Origin: Pyrocephalus nanus
Lineage: Eukaryota > Chordata > Aves > Passeriformes > Tyrannidae
Reading direction: 5' to 3'
DNA length: 64,000 bases
Assembly (NCBI GenBank): GCA_038380795.1
Contig: CM076268.1
Location: 15,070,001-15,134,000 of the forward strand
Shown: piece by piece, positions 51,933 through 64,000 of the stretch
Numbering within the stretch: the first letter of the stretch is position 1
Layout: each line of letters begins with the position of its first letter
Made by a program: the position numbers and the translations under genes
The notes under the pieces: model-generated
The model's input: the letters and a program-made list of their open reading frames with translations, nothing else
What the model was told of the DNA's origin: nothing
Databases searched by the model: none

Positions 51933-54900
51933 GTAAGTCAGTATGATTCTGAATACAAGTTACCTACTTTAGCATGTTTTCATTAGTACCTTTAGGCAGA
52001 ATACTGATTTGTAAAATGCATATTTTATGTGTTGTTAATATTGTAAAGTGGTTAATAATTTCAACATGTAAGTGGGCCTAAACTGGTGTATTGAGTGTCA
52101 CATATTTTATTGTGCTAATGGATATGCCATTAATATAAGACAGAGCGCAGGTTATGAATAGGAATGAGTAATTGCCTTGTTTTTATCTCTAGGTCTAGTT
52201 TTGAGAACTTTTCTATGCCTAAGCAACCTCTTTAAAGTAATGCAGAAATATTTGTTTTAGCGAGGCACTCTCAGGGGATTTTGCATTAAAAAGATGTATT
52301 TTTTAGGAAATTACCTTTACTTCCACTAAGTAATATTGCACTATCATCTTTTTACTGAGGGAGAGTGTTATGCTCAAGTTTTTGAGTAGTAGCTGAAGAA
52401 AATAATAAATAAGCCTTTTAATAGAATGCACCGTTGTTATCAAATAATGAAGTGGAACAATTAAATTTTGATCTTGCAGGAAATGGAATTTTGTATTTGG
52501 CCGAGCGTGTTATTAAATTTAAGTATTACAGTGTTGAATTTTTGTTATCCTTCAGCTGAATCTCATTTTAATAGACTTATTTCTTGAAATATTTACTATG
52601 AAAAAAATAATGCTTTTTTGATACTAGTTTATGGAATTTGAAAGTGTTTTGATTGAAGTTATTTCCTCTTTGGTGCATTTTTATCTCTTCACTGTGCACT
52701 CAGTGATATGATAGTTTGCATTCTCAGGGTCTTCTGCTAAAAGGAGTCATCTTAATAATGGAAGAATACATTAAATTTGTTTCCTTCAATGGAGTTCATT
52801 TTTTTTCTGTGGACACTACTAACGTATCTATCTATATGAAAGAGAAATTCTGAAAAGAGGCTGTCTCTGAAAAGAAGTCAGTTTGCCATCCATAAGATGA
52901 AAACCAAATGCCAGGGATCCACAAGTTAAAAGATTGCTGCAAGAGGCAACACTGGAACACTTTTGCATGTACTGCAGTGTTATTGACACAGAAATATTCA
53001 TGGGACTACCTGAACTGGAAAGCTTTCTTTATCAGCTCTACCAATATATCTTGTGCTCCAGAAACTGAGTACCAACACTTTTAGTAAATTATTCTCTTTA
53101 TACTTGGATGGTCAAGCACTGGTGTATCTCTCCTGTTATAAAGAATCCTAACATAAGTGCAAATTTCTCATCTCTTCTATCAGCATTCATGTGTCAAATA
53201 TGTAGTGTGAGTTCGAACATTTATTTGAAGCCTTTCTAAAATGTTGTCAGAATGTCACAATTTAATGACCTCAGTAAAATCTTTCCTTGTGTGCTTTGAA
53301 CCTGCCTGACTTTAAACAATTTACAAAAGGGAAATGCTACTGATCACATAAAGAAAGAAGCTAGGAGGAAGTAAGCTTGTTACAATGCAAAGCAATTTTT
53401 GAAGTTTGTGACATATATTCTGACAGAAGTGACTTTATTAGGTGGATCATTAGTTATCACCTGTAGATGAATTTGCAACTACTGTAACAGCAGAATACAG
53501 GAGATTATAGATTTAGCTAAATGTTACTTATATGGATTTAGATTTTAACACTAAGGTGCACTCAGGTTTTAAATGTGATATGTGAATAAACAGACTGAAT
53601 ATATTCCTTTAACTTAATCCTGTAAAGCAAATTTTAATGCACTGTTGTTCTCTGAAACTTTTAGGCTAAGCACTCTTTTAATTAATTCTGAAATTAGTTA
53701 CATTTCTTCACTGTTTAATGCAATGATATGTAGAATTCTAACCGATAACAGAAAATGGGATTTTTTATCATCATCATCCACTAGTAAAATTATTTCTATA
53801 TTTGTTCAGTGGAAGCAAACAATAAACCTCCTTGACTGTGCTATGCAAAGTTTAGGAAAACAGAGAATTTGTGATGGAGTTCAGAATTGCTTCTTTTATT
53901 ATATCTGACCTTTGGAACTTCATCTTAGATGCTGAGCTTATTCTTAGAATTTTCCTCTATTTAGCATACGATTAATGATGAGGAAGAGGAAAAAAATCTA
54001 ATTAAAATAACTAAGAACAAATGGTAATCACAAATTTATTTTACTTCTAATAAAAATGTGAAAAATTGCTTTAAAAGCTTTTTAAAAGAGAATGTTTATA
54101 TATTTTTGGGTAAATAGTGTAGCCTTCTTTAAACATTATCTGCATACTAAACATAAACAGTAGTTTATGTTGTCTGTGGTTAACAAATTGCATTAATCAA
54201 TTAAAAAAGTGAATACTCATGGAGCAAACACTGGTCAGTTGATGGGGGAAGGCTGTAATAGATGAGCATAAACTATCTTGTTAATGCAATCAAAGCTTTG
54301 GTAGTTCACTCATAATGATATTTCCTGACAATGGTAGGAAATTGATGCTAATTTAGTCAGTGGTTTTCAATACATAACTTAGCCTTATCTGGTTATTATG
54401 GGATAAAAGCCCCAAAAAGCTTAAGAAATATCAAAATTTAAATAAATAAGTAAAAAACAGTTTTAAAAGAATAGACTTTGAAAATTAAGTAATTTAAAAG
54501 GAACTGAAAGAGATCCACCATTCAGGGAAGTTTAGGAGACAACTGTTAAAATATATCTGTACCTCCTTGTGGTTCAGATATGTGGTAGATCTTTTAGAGA
54601 CTAACTTGCAGTGTTTTCAGATACCCTAAAGCAAATTATTTTTGCAGTTTGATGGACAAATTTTTATCTTTATATCTAGTTCTGACTCTGTAACTAGTTG
54701 CAAGTCTGAAGAGAATCATTTATGACTATTGCAGATCAGAAGTTGCGTCTGATAGGATTTAGACCCGACTGCCTTCTCTTACATCCCACTGATGCTGTTA
54801 GTAGGAGGCTTTATCTGCCCGACTGTACTCTACTGGATGGAAAGAAAAGGCTCAGATACATATTCTGTGTTCTTGATACAGTAGCATGTATTTTGACAAA

Positions 54901-57223
54901 GTGGTTGTTTTCTTCTCTGTTAAAGTAGGCTTAAGGGGATCTTCCCAGTATGGGACTCCAGACTGAGATCCCATCACAGGGTTCTTTGCTCCTGAGGCAC
55001 AGTTCTATCTCATGAACTGTCTGTGGTCTAAGAATATTGCGATAATGGTATGACAATGACACAAGGCTGTTGTAACATTTGAATGTGAGAATAGCTTATG
55101 AAATTTTAGTGTCATTCAGTATGAATCCGGTGCCTGGTTCCCAATTAATATCAGACCTGGAGCATCCTTTGAACCTAATCTCTGTTCCAGCCTGATCCTG
55201 CAGAGTATCTCCGGTGTGCAAAGGTAATCACTTGTAAACCTTCCTCTGATTCAATAAGATTGCTTCAATGTTCCTTCTATGAACCTTCAAACTTCCTGTA
55301 CCCTGGGAATGAAATGTTTAGTTTATAGGGAACTGTAGATTCAGTATTTTTTGCTTCGACTTTAAGGAAAGTATTTTATTAGCATAATCTACAGTTTCAA
55401 ATTCGTTGAGAATGCTTGTCAAATGAAAAGTCTACTCCTCTCTTTATTCTCCTGACACACAAATTAATTGGAAGTGAAGATTTGAAATTTCAGTAATATA
55501 TATTTCTTATGTAATCTCTGACTTCTGAAATTGGAATTCCTCATAATAGTCTCCATGCATTCCATTTAACTTTTCAATTCTATTTATTTCTTCTGTGCCC
55601 TGAGCCAGACTGACCTTTTGATTTGTCAGGTTGTATTACAGGTGATGTCCAAGTGATAAAATGTTAAAAGTTAAATTGGTACCAGACATGCTAACCACAA
55701 AAACAAATTCTAAAGTGCTTTGACAAAATCCTATGATTACTTGCTTATACCAAATTGAGACATTAAACATTTTTAGAAATGTTCTTGTCTCAGATACGTA
55801 CTGGAAAGTACACAATCCATGCAAGAAAAGATTTTGTCTTCCATAAAATAAATTTTAATTGTAGGAACATAGGTATGTATACATAGTGGTAAATGCATAG
55901 GTAAAATTACTAGGAGTGCTGAAAACAACTTCATGCAAAGATTTCCAAGTGAGAAGAGGGTAGGGTAAAGCACAGAATTAAAAACACAAAGAGGAATTGT
56001 GAAGGGGAAAATTATTGTTACTAATTTCATTGAGTTGCTTATCCATTTAAGATACATTTTTCCATGTTCAGGATGCATGTGTACAGAATTTTTTCAATAT
56101 GTAGAGATGAGCTAAGGAAACTCAGAATTCAAATAATGTTCAGAATTTGTGGAAAATGTAACACAAATGAGTATACTTCCTGCAACTTGTACTGAAGATG
56201 ACTCTTTTTGATATTTCTAGTTCAGTCTATCATACTAGATATTCCCCACTCCAGATCTTCTTTCATTCCATTCTACACTAAAAAATTGCACAGTTGTTTT
56301 TCAGTCTCCTGTTGAGAAGATTCACTTGAAATATTCCATAACCACATACATCATATTAAGAAAATAACATCCAACATACTCAACAAAATACCATTATACT
56401 ACAGTGTGTCACAGTATATCTTTAGGGTAATTTCGTTGTTTTCTTTTTTCTACCATGTAATAACTAGTAGGTTGATAGGCATCATAAATGTAGCATGAAT
56501 TGGCATCATCATTTTCATCATGATTGCCTCCAATTTCCCAGCACATGTTGCTTCCTAGAGAGTATTGCAGCACTTTATTCATCAAATATGATGAATTTTG
56601 AGTATGTCTGTATCATGCAGATTAGTACCAGATTATGATTTTTCTTTTTTTTTTTTTTTTCTAATTCTGTAATTTTTACAACTGCAGAAAGCATTCAATA
56701 AAGAAAATACTGCCAAGTGAAGCAGGACATCAGCAAACAAAAAATTAGTTTCTCAGTTCATAGGTATGGCATATTACAACAAGACACTAGGCTCAATGCT
56801 GGAATACATACATCAAAGCCTATTTTGATCCATAATATTTTTGTTTAATCTTGACATAGTTGTAAAATATTTTGCAAACATGTCAAGATTAAAAATCCAG
56901 TTCAAGACATTTCATGTTACACATCAGAATTTGCCCTGTTCCCTTTCCTTTGGGAAAAATGTTTTGCCCATTTTTCTCTTTTCTCTATTCTTTTCTCTGT
57001 GTGTCTTAGTGGCCAAAGCATTTTGCTCTTCTTCTCTTGGATAATGATATTAATTTGAAAATTTTCTCTGGGAACATACAAGAAAGTTTGCTTGGGTATA
57101 AATTCTATAAATTGATTTTACAGTTACTAATCTAGGACTGTTTCTCCTTTCTCCATGAGTAGGTTGTGGGTACTGTCACAAAGGTATATCTTACATGATG
57201 TAGGCATTTTAAAGTTTATTAGA

Positions 57224-57266
57224 TTTTATATTTATTCTACTTTTAAAAAAATCTTTTAAATGTAGT
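57224..57266 (+). repeat. Dispersed 42-43 bp direct repeat, copy 1
   Basis: TTTTATATTTATTCTAC then TTTTAAAAAAATCTTTTAAA and TGTAGT. It is almost identical to 59008-59049; the only difference is one T in a run. Confidence 0.85.
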
Positions 57267-59007
57267 TTGCTGGTTTTTATTGTGATTTAGAATCTATCAA
57301 GACATACAGTATTTATTCAATATTCTGAATAATCCCATTCATTATACTTTTTGCATTTCAATTTTTTGTTTTAGATTCTTCCTTATTCTTAGATGTAATA
57401 TCTATGAAGTATCAAAAAGTAGCTGTTGGTATCTCTCTTATTACAGCCATGGAACCCTTGTTTTAACATATAATTTAAAATAAGTAAAAACATCCAGCAG
57501 TATGATACATAAACTAGTATTTTCTGTGCAGGCATTAATTTGCTTGCAGGTTGATTTAGATTGTACACTGAGTACTAGATATGGAAAAAGCTGAAAAGTC
57601 TCTTGTTCAGTTCATTCAGATACCTCTTACTACTCCTCCTCAAACAATGACTTTATATATTTATGCCTACTATGACAACTTCAAAATTTGCAGTTTGATA
57701 TTCTATGTTCAATATACCTTCTGTTTATTTTTCTCTGCACATGCTTCCATGGTCTTATTTTATAATGTGAATGGCTATCCTGCACTTACAGATCTTTTAA
57801 ACACTGAGAAAATGAAACAGTGCCAAAATGCTATTAATGCATGTGTGACAAATGTCAATTATATTAGGTGTACAGAAGGTCTTCTACAATTCTTGTATTT
57901 GTTTATCATATGCTTTAACACATAAACATTCATGTACATTAAGTTTTTTGAAGGTAGGAAAAGTTTAGCACTTTTTTCTGTTTCATAGGTGCTTAGAATA
58001 AACTTTAAAATGTGTCATTACAAGCTCCTGTCCTTTTGGTGTTTTTATAATGTTCTTTGCCAATTCTCTTTTAGCAAATAAGAAGCTTATTCTGCAAATA
58101 ATATCAGTCATCTGGAAGTGTTTTCTGAATTTCATTGGTGTTTCAGAAACATGTATTATGTTTAAAACTTAAAGTTATTTAGCCATTTAGTCATACTCCT
58201 GTAATGTTAGGTACAGTTAGAAGTCCAAATGTATGTCTGGAGTGAAAAGAGTTCTGAATAGTTTGAAGAGCATATAAGGACAAAAAGACTGTGGGAGATG
58301 GCAATTTGCATTTAATATAAATTCCATTACTTGGACTCCCATTTGCTTTCTTGTGAAATAAGCTTCTGTTCCTGAGCACATGAATCATATTGATTTTATA
58401 TGTGTTGTCAATAGGTATCAGAGATGTGCTGTCACTCTGTAATCCACAGTGGTTGGGTAAAAGACTGATTTTCAGCACCATTGCTCTTCTTACAGGAAAG
58501 TTCTGTTTGGGAGTTCCCAAAGGACATTATAAGCTTAGTGTCCTTCTTATAAACTATCAGACTCCTTCATGTGCATTCTACTGTTAAATAATAGTTTGTA
58601 CACTAATTAAGATAAATCACATAACAGAAATGCATTGACACTGTAACAATTATTAACACAGTACATTAGTTATGGGAACATATTTTAAGTTAATTTAATG
58701 GTACGAAGGTAATAATGAACAAGTACAATGCTGAGTAAAAGTGCATGTCCCAGTTCTGCTTTGACTTCTGAGGACTTAAACCCCAATCTTCTCAGTATAT
58801 AAAATAAAATACTCATAATTTTCTTACTGCATAAATTATAAACTTTTCACATTTTTACCAAATTCTGTGTAAGTTAAATATTTTTAACTACTCTTTTCTA
58901 AACTCTTCTTTCTGAAGTTTATTTTATTTTCTCAGAGGTGGATTGATGCCATCTAACAGAATATGCATCAACATCCAATAAATAATTACATTTTGTTTCT
59001 CAAAATC

Positions 59008-59049
59008 TTTTATATTTATTCTACTTTAAAAAAATCTTTTAAATGTAGT
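59008..59049 (+). repeat. Dispersed 42-43 bp direct repeat, copy 2
   Basis: This is the second copy of the segment at 57224-57266, in the same orientation, about 1.78 kb away. Flanking sequence differs on both sides. Confidence 0.85.
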
Positions 59050-60369
59050 CTTAATTTAGTTCTGTGCTGTTTCTCAAAGTCTTTTCACCACATGGTTGCT
59101 TAGATAATTGATTGATACCTATTTTTGTTGTTACAGAAGGCATTTCCAATTTCTAAATTAGTAACTTTAGTAACTGTAGAAGTGTGTTTAGAAGTATTTC
59201 CTTTTTTTTTTTTTTTTAATCTTTTCAGTGTTGGTTTGTTGGTTTTTGTTGGACCACTGATGATGATAAAGGGTTCAGTAAATAGATTGCTTTGATTATT
59301 AGGAGATGATATCGCTGGATTTTTTTTTTTTCTGAATGTGAGTTCTTCACCTAGGAACTCTAATTGTTTCCTGATTTTCCAGCTGTGTGTGATAATCACA
59401 GGAAATGGCCAGCAGCACAGAGATAATGAGGTTCCTTTGGAGGATTCAAACCCTGCAAATGGCATAGAGGTGTCATTGAAATGTAATGTCTTTTTCCTTA
59501 TGAAAGTGACCATTTCAGCTGGAACTCCTCTTAATGCAGCAGTAAATGAGGTCACGTATCAAAGATTTTTGAGTGGTTTTTGGTTTTGTGGATGTAGAGG
59601 AATTAATCTGTGTGATCTTCTATGTGGTAGTTGGGATGCTTTAATTGCTATATTGCAGGAGTTTTCCAGAGACTATATATAACCAGATAGAGGTAGTCAT
59701 TACTGAACGTGCAGTGGAAGTCAGCAGTGGAATACAAGTTTTCCATCCCAGAACTGTGTATGTTTCCTCTGTATTCGAGGCACAGGGTAGACCTAGGGGT
59801 GCAATTATGTAGAATACTTCTTTTAAAGGGACTAATGAAGAGATGACTATACCAGTGAGTTGATTTGTGAAAAGACTAGTATGGTTCAGAACTGTCTCTG
59901 TGACACAGGAGGTGAAATTTCAGTTAAAATATTGCTGCCAATATTGCCTTGCTGTTTGCTGTTCATGAAGAAATTATTTCATTGGACAGAGTGCTGTTTC
60001 TGTGGTTTTGGTGAGTTTAGCTGGGAGAAGGAATTCAACCTTGATTTCTTTGTTACTTCAAATAAAAGTAGATACTAGTAGAAATCTATCATTTCTTCTT
60101 TGAGTTGAAGGATTTACTGATTCATCTTTATACTGGGAACTCTTTCTTCATTATTGATTAATGTATGGTTGGCATAATACATATCTAGGAAAGCTTGTAA
60201 ATTAGTTGAACTGGAAGTGAATATAATACATTCAGACTTGGAGACAACATATGGGATCATACCCTAAGTTCCTGACTGTGAGTTATAAAAATCCCATTTT
60301 CAAAATTCCATAGTGCTACATAAGACTTAATTCATTATTCTAAATTATTGTTATTTTATTCCCAAATTG

Positions 60370-60438
60370 TCAGTGAAGGAACTTACTAGTGTTAATTGAG
60401 TTTGCAGATCATCAGTGAAGGAACTTACTGGTTTTAAT
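60370..60438 (+). repeat. Spaced direct repeat, 27 bp, period 42 bp
   Basis: TCAGTGAAGGAACTTACT followed by AGTGTTAAT or GGTTTTAAT occurs at 60370-60396 and 60412-60438, separated by 15 bp. Confidence 0.85.
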
Positions 60439-62225
60439 GCCAGATTAGTTTTTAATGAAGCACTTAAGCTCTGCTTTGCAGAGAAAGGAATTTTATGTAG
60501 ATATTGTTTGACTTTGTACACAGACAGCCATTCTAAGTGAAGTTAATTTGCTTCACAATCTCTTTTCAGTGAATCAAACTCATAGACAACTTTCCTTTGT
60601 TTCTGAGAGAACTTCATTTCCTTAATGAACTTGAGAAAACCAAAAGGGTTTAAATGACTGTTCATCCAGACCTTGTACCACTTTCTTCTGTTAGTATCAA
60701 TGAGTGACTAAAAAGTAGTTTCAAAAAATAACTAATCAGAAATTGCAGTTGTACTTAAAATGGCTAGAAATATTCAGTACTTCAGTAACAAACTTGAATC
60801 TAACATTTTTTCGAATGCTAGTGAAAAGTTTTGAATGTAGGAATACAAGAAAAGCTGCAAGGGTCAGTGCAAAACTCAATTTAGACTTGTTTCTTACCTC
60901 TGATAAGAGTCTAATAGGCTAGAAGCTTTGGGAGACCAACATGTAGAGAAATGTGAATGCAGTGGTACATCTCTCTTGCATGTGCCTTTGCGTGCCTTAT
61001 GGATTTCCTCAGCAACAGACTGTATCCAGGCAGTACATGAAGCTTGTCAGTACGTGAAGTTGGTCCCTTTTTTGGGAAAAAAAAAATCTGAACTTTTAAA
61101 ACTTAATGTTTTAGGTCTTAAGAGTACCACACTTGGGTTTATTTATTCACTCAATTTTATTAGATTTGTTCTTGTATGTAGAAATCGCTCTTAATGTAAC
61201 AGGAATGGAAATATACAAACCTGAGGAGTGATGACAATTGTTGAAAAGTCTGTTAACATCCTCTCTGTATGCATGAAATTACATATTCATTACGTATCAA
61301 ACTGCAGTCCTGGAGGTTTTCTGCCATTAATCCTTGTGCTAGAATTTTTTTCATACATGCTGCATTACTGCTTAGAAGAAAAAAGAGGGAGAAAAAAAGT
61401 TGGCCAATTTTTCTAGAACAAAACAGGCTGGAGACTATGAATTACGGATAGATAACACTGAATTGTATTCTTTTCCTAAATTTAGGTTAAAGCTCCTCAG
61501 ACCAAAACTCTGATGAACCAGAATTGCAAAACACAATGACTAATTTGGTATGTACAGGTCATACAGTAGATGTAACAGCTGTGTAGTGTATGCTTCGTTG
61601 ACCAGCATATCCTGCTACTCTTAAAAGAAAAAGAGTAAGCTTAGGACTTGACACTTAAAGAAAAAGATCACTTTTCTGTGACATTATATTACAGAAAGCC
61701 TCCTGTATTTCATAAGCTCCCTTTGATCAGTGCTGTGTAAAGTGTCTTAACAGATTCAAAGGTCTTACTAAATATAGTCTAGCAAAGTTGCATATAATTA
61801 TCAAAGCCATTGAACTGAAGAGTTATTTACAGCTATGTTGTGTTTCTTCAGCATTTATTACTGCACATCTGATGATGGCAGTCACCTACAGATATGCCAC
61901 AGAATATCAAATATACTGTTTAATTGGTAATGATCATTTAAATGTGTACATTCTTAATTTCCACATAAAATAGGATTAAATGTGTATTCCTATTTTAATA
62001 GCTCCTGTTCACCAGAACTGTGATTTTCAGTCTCTGTGGACTTTCAGTGTAATTGATTGATTTGGCATCTATATTTTAATCCTTGCTTTTCAGAAATTTC
62101 GTGTCTGATTTAAGCAAAGTATGTAGTAAGTAAATGTCTAACAGAAATATATGTCAGAATGTATGTAGTGTATTTAAATACAGTGCATCTCACCCTTAGA
62201 GTTCATTTTAATGATGTCAAATAAC

Positions 62226-62254
62226 AAATCAAATCAAATCAAATCAAATGGCAT
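62226..62254 (+). repeat. (AAATC)n microsatellite
   Basis: Five perfect copies of AAATC plus AAAT, in intron. Confidence 0.95.
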
Positions 62255-63701
62255 AGCCAAGCTTCAACATTAAGCTTTCCTTCACAGTGCAATTGCTAGA
62301 GTTTCTGTAAGGACCTTTCAAAGAGCATCAGACTCACTGGATACCTTTTGGTACAGTGCTTCTCAGTGTTTTGTTTTTTGGGAATTCAGTAAAGTGTGGA
62401 CCATCACTCTGGACATAGCTGAAAACTGGCAGTGGATGTTAAAATCTACTGATAACCAACTATCTGCAATAAATACTTAGAAAACCTAATTCTATACTAT
62501 TTGGGCCTGATTACCATTGTATAATCCCAGTGAAATCAGTTCATTGAAATCTGTGTTTATTTTAGCTAACAATCTGTATTCCTGGAAATACCCAGTTTGT
62601 TAGTACTTATCCAAGAAGAAAAAGGTTAACATAAAGTGACTAGGGCAGTACTTTGTATCTTTATTTGAAAAGCACTAAAATGTTATCTTTTTCACTTAGC
62701 ATTAGGCTCAGGGATACTTTAATATAGGTCAAACTTAAATAATCAGTCAAAGTAAGATTATTCAGTACATGCTGAGACACTATAAGCGTGAACTGGTAAC
62801 CAGTTGCTTCTAATTGTCTGCTCATTCTTGATATATGGTAATGTATTTGTTCAGCTTTAATGCTAGTACCAGTTGCTTAAGTAGTAGATGTGCCCTAGCA
62901 ATCTTGCTTCTTCTAAAACACTACTACCACTAGGAAGAATGAGGTATCAAGATGATGCTTGATTTTCTTTCCAAAATGCCTTCCCTTTTCAGGAATGTTT
63001 ATACAGTCAGTAAGAGCTACCATGTATTTGCTGATTTCTCAGTATCCTTGAAAGTGGTACAACAGTAAAATTGGTTTGCCTTATATTTCATTCCAAATAA
63101 TGGAAGTAATAGTTATTAGGATCTGACAATAAACTTCCTTTAAAATTAAACGGGTCTTTTACAACTGGAAAATGGTAGGAGAATAAAAAAAAAATAAATA
63201 TACCTTCTGTAGGCAAAACATGCAGATGTGTCATGTGAAGTTGTTATATAACCTGAGAAGTCAGGGAGGAGATGTTTATTCAGCTCAGTGAACAAGGACT
63301 GGAGTGAGGTTCAAAACTTTAGGACACTAAATTAAACATCATGAGTGCAAGAAAGGAACAGACTACAGATTTCACATACATCTGTGGTGATGTCTTCTTG
63401 TGACTATGAAGAAGAAAAAAGTGTAGGAAAACTCTTCTAGAAGTAGAACTCCTTCTCCTGTTGTGCCATTAGCTTTGCGAGTACATTCTTTTGTGCTGGT
63501 GCGAAAGCATACCATGATGATTTGCAAAAAAAGAAATAGTGGTACCAACTCCATTTTACTTAACAGTTCAAAGAGTTTGAAAGAGCACAAGCCTATCTTC
63601 TCTGTAGGTTTCAATATGAATATATTGAAATAATGCATGAAATTTGAAACAATGCCTAAAAATGTGTTAAAAAGTAGTAAGCTCTTCTGCTGAAAATGCT
63701 G

Positions 63702-63731
63702 GTTTAGAGCTAACAGTTTTAGAGCTAACAG
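63702..63731 (+). repeat. 15-bp tandem duplication
   Basis: GTTTAGAGCTAACAG is followed directly by TTTTAGAGCTAACAG. Confidence 0.85.
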
Positions 63732-63900
63732 CTTCTCATGTCACTCCATGCATCATTTCTTCAGTTCTCTTTGTAAAAAGTTTAATGGTTTTGTCTTCAT
63801 GGAGACACTGAGGAAAATTACTCTGAAAGAATTTTGAAAGTGTTTAAGTGAAACTCTTAAGTAGGTACCCCTATCCGGTATCAAAGTAGTTTTGACTTAG

Positions 63901-63950
63901 TTCAGCTGAATTGAATTAATTTATAAATGAATTCAGCTAAATTGAATTAA
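63901..63950 (+). repeat. 19-bp direct repeat
   Basis: TTCAGCTGAATTGAATTAA at 63901-63919 and TTCAGCTAAATTGAATTAA at 63932-63950, one substitution apart. Confidence 0.85.
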
Positions 63951-64000
63951 GGCCACTCAGTTATGAAGGAAGATATCAATAGAAATGTTTAAGTACAGTT

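Larger units (their letters stand above)
51933..64000 (+). other. Start of a long intron after the last recognised exon; runs off the window
   Basis: No ADGRA exon could be recognised in this 12-kb AT-rich stretch, nor any gene on the minus strand. It holds poly-T runs near 56647 and 59202, a 42-bp sequence present twice (57224-57266 and 59008-59049), a spaced direct repeat at 60370-60438, an AAATC microsatellite and small duplications near 63702 and 63901. It is inferred to be one intron leading to downstream GAIN/GPS/7TM exons. Confidence 0.55.

Noticed and set aside
54722..54928. Open frame with KLRLIGFR ... DGKKR, reminiscent of the ADGRA KLQLIAFR ... DGKRR segment
   Set aside because: An in-frame stop lies just upstream. 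No acceptor gives the phase 0 needed after 51932 (the nearby GCAG acceptor would read into TGA). The expected IQLPPSLF and VTPVI segments are absent. Similarity is probably chance.
57581..57925. 114-codon frame containing FIQIPLTTPP ... TLYIYAYYDN, faintly like the next ADGRA GAIN exon
   Set aside because: There is no convincing acceptor with a pyrimidine tract, and downstream residues lack the KRR and VTPVI landmarks. Most of the frame looks like random AT-rich translation.
59100..59555. Longest minus-strand open frame (151 codons)
   Set aside because: Part of it is translated poly-T/A tract (Lys-rich) and no protein family is suggested. A chance frame.

Overview
This is a vertebrate, almost certainly avian, AT-rich window. 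It lies inside one multi-exon gene on the + strand. The bird assignment rests on at least eight CR1 LINE fragments in both orientations, several keeping the CR1 3' tail (TTCCAACC...ATTCTATG), and on a solo-LTR-like block whose ends resemble bird ERV LTRs. No bacterial-type operons, tRNAs or rRNAs were seen. Most open frames here are chance ORFs in intron.

The gene is an adhesion GPCR of the ADGRA subfamily (group III). Eight exons were placed by matching conserved protein segments to canonical acceptor and donor sites with compatible phases: 8335-8406 (one 24-residue LRR), 9167-9330 (LRRCT), 24563-24776 and 37753-37917 (Ig-like domain), 41268-41466 (hormone-receptor motif), and 42640-42789, 47192-47353 and 51717-51932 (first part of the GAIN region). 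Joined in phase they encode about 447 residues of extracellular domain. The signal peptide and first LRR exons must lie before base 1. The end of GAIN, the GPS and the seven-helix domain must lie after base 64000.

From memory of the human paralogues, the protein resembles ADGRA2 somewhat more than ADGRA3 but looks too divergent for a bird orthologue of either. The introns are long and AT-rich. I therefore favour ADGRA1 (GPR123) in a form that keeps the large ectodomain missing from mammalian ADGRA1. This is inference: the family call is strong, the paralogue call is not.

The introns hold CR1 fragments (about 17.3, 17.6-18.1, 24.3, 27.8, 33.3, 36.3-37.1, 42.1-42.4 and 48.9 kb), a 1457-bp LTR with a 5-bp target-site duplication (44296-45752), and short tandem or dispersed repeats. 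Nothing else could be supported as a gene. The last 12 kb carries no exon I can recognise.
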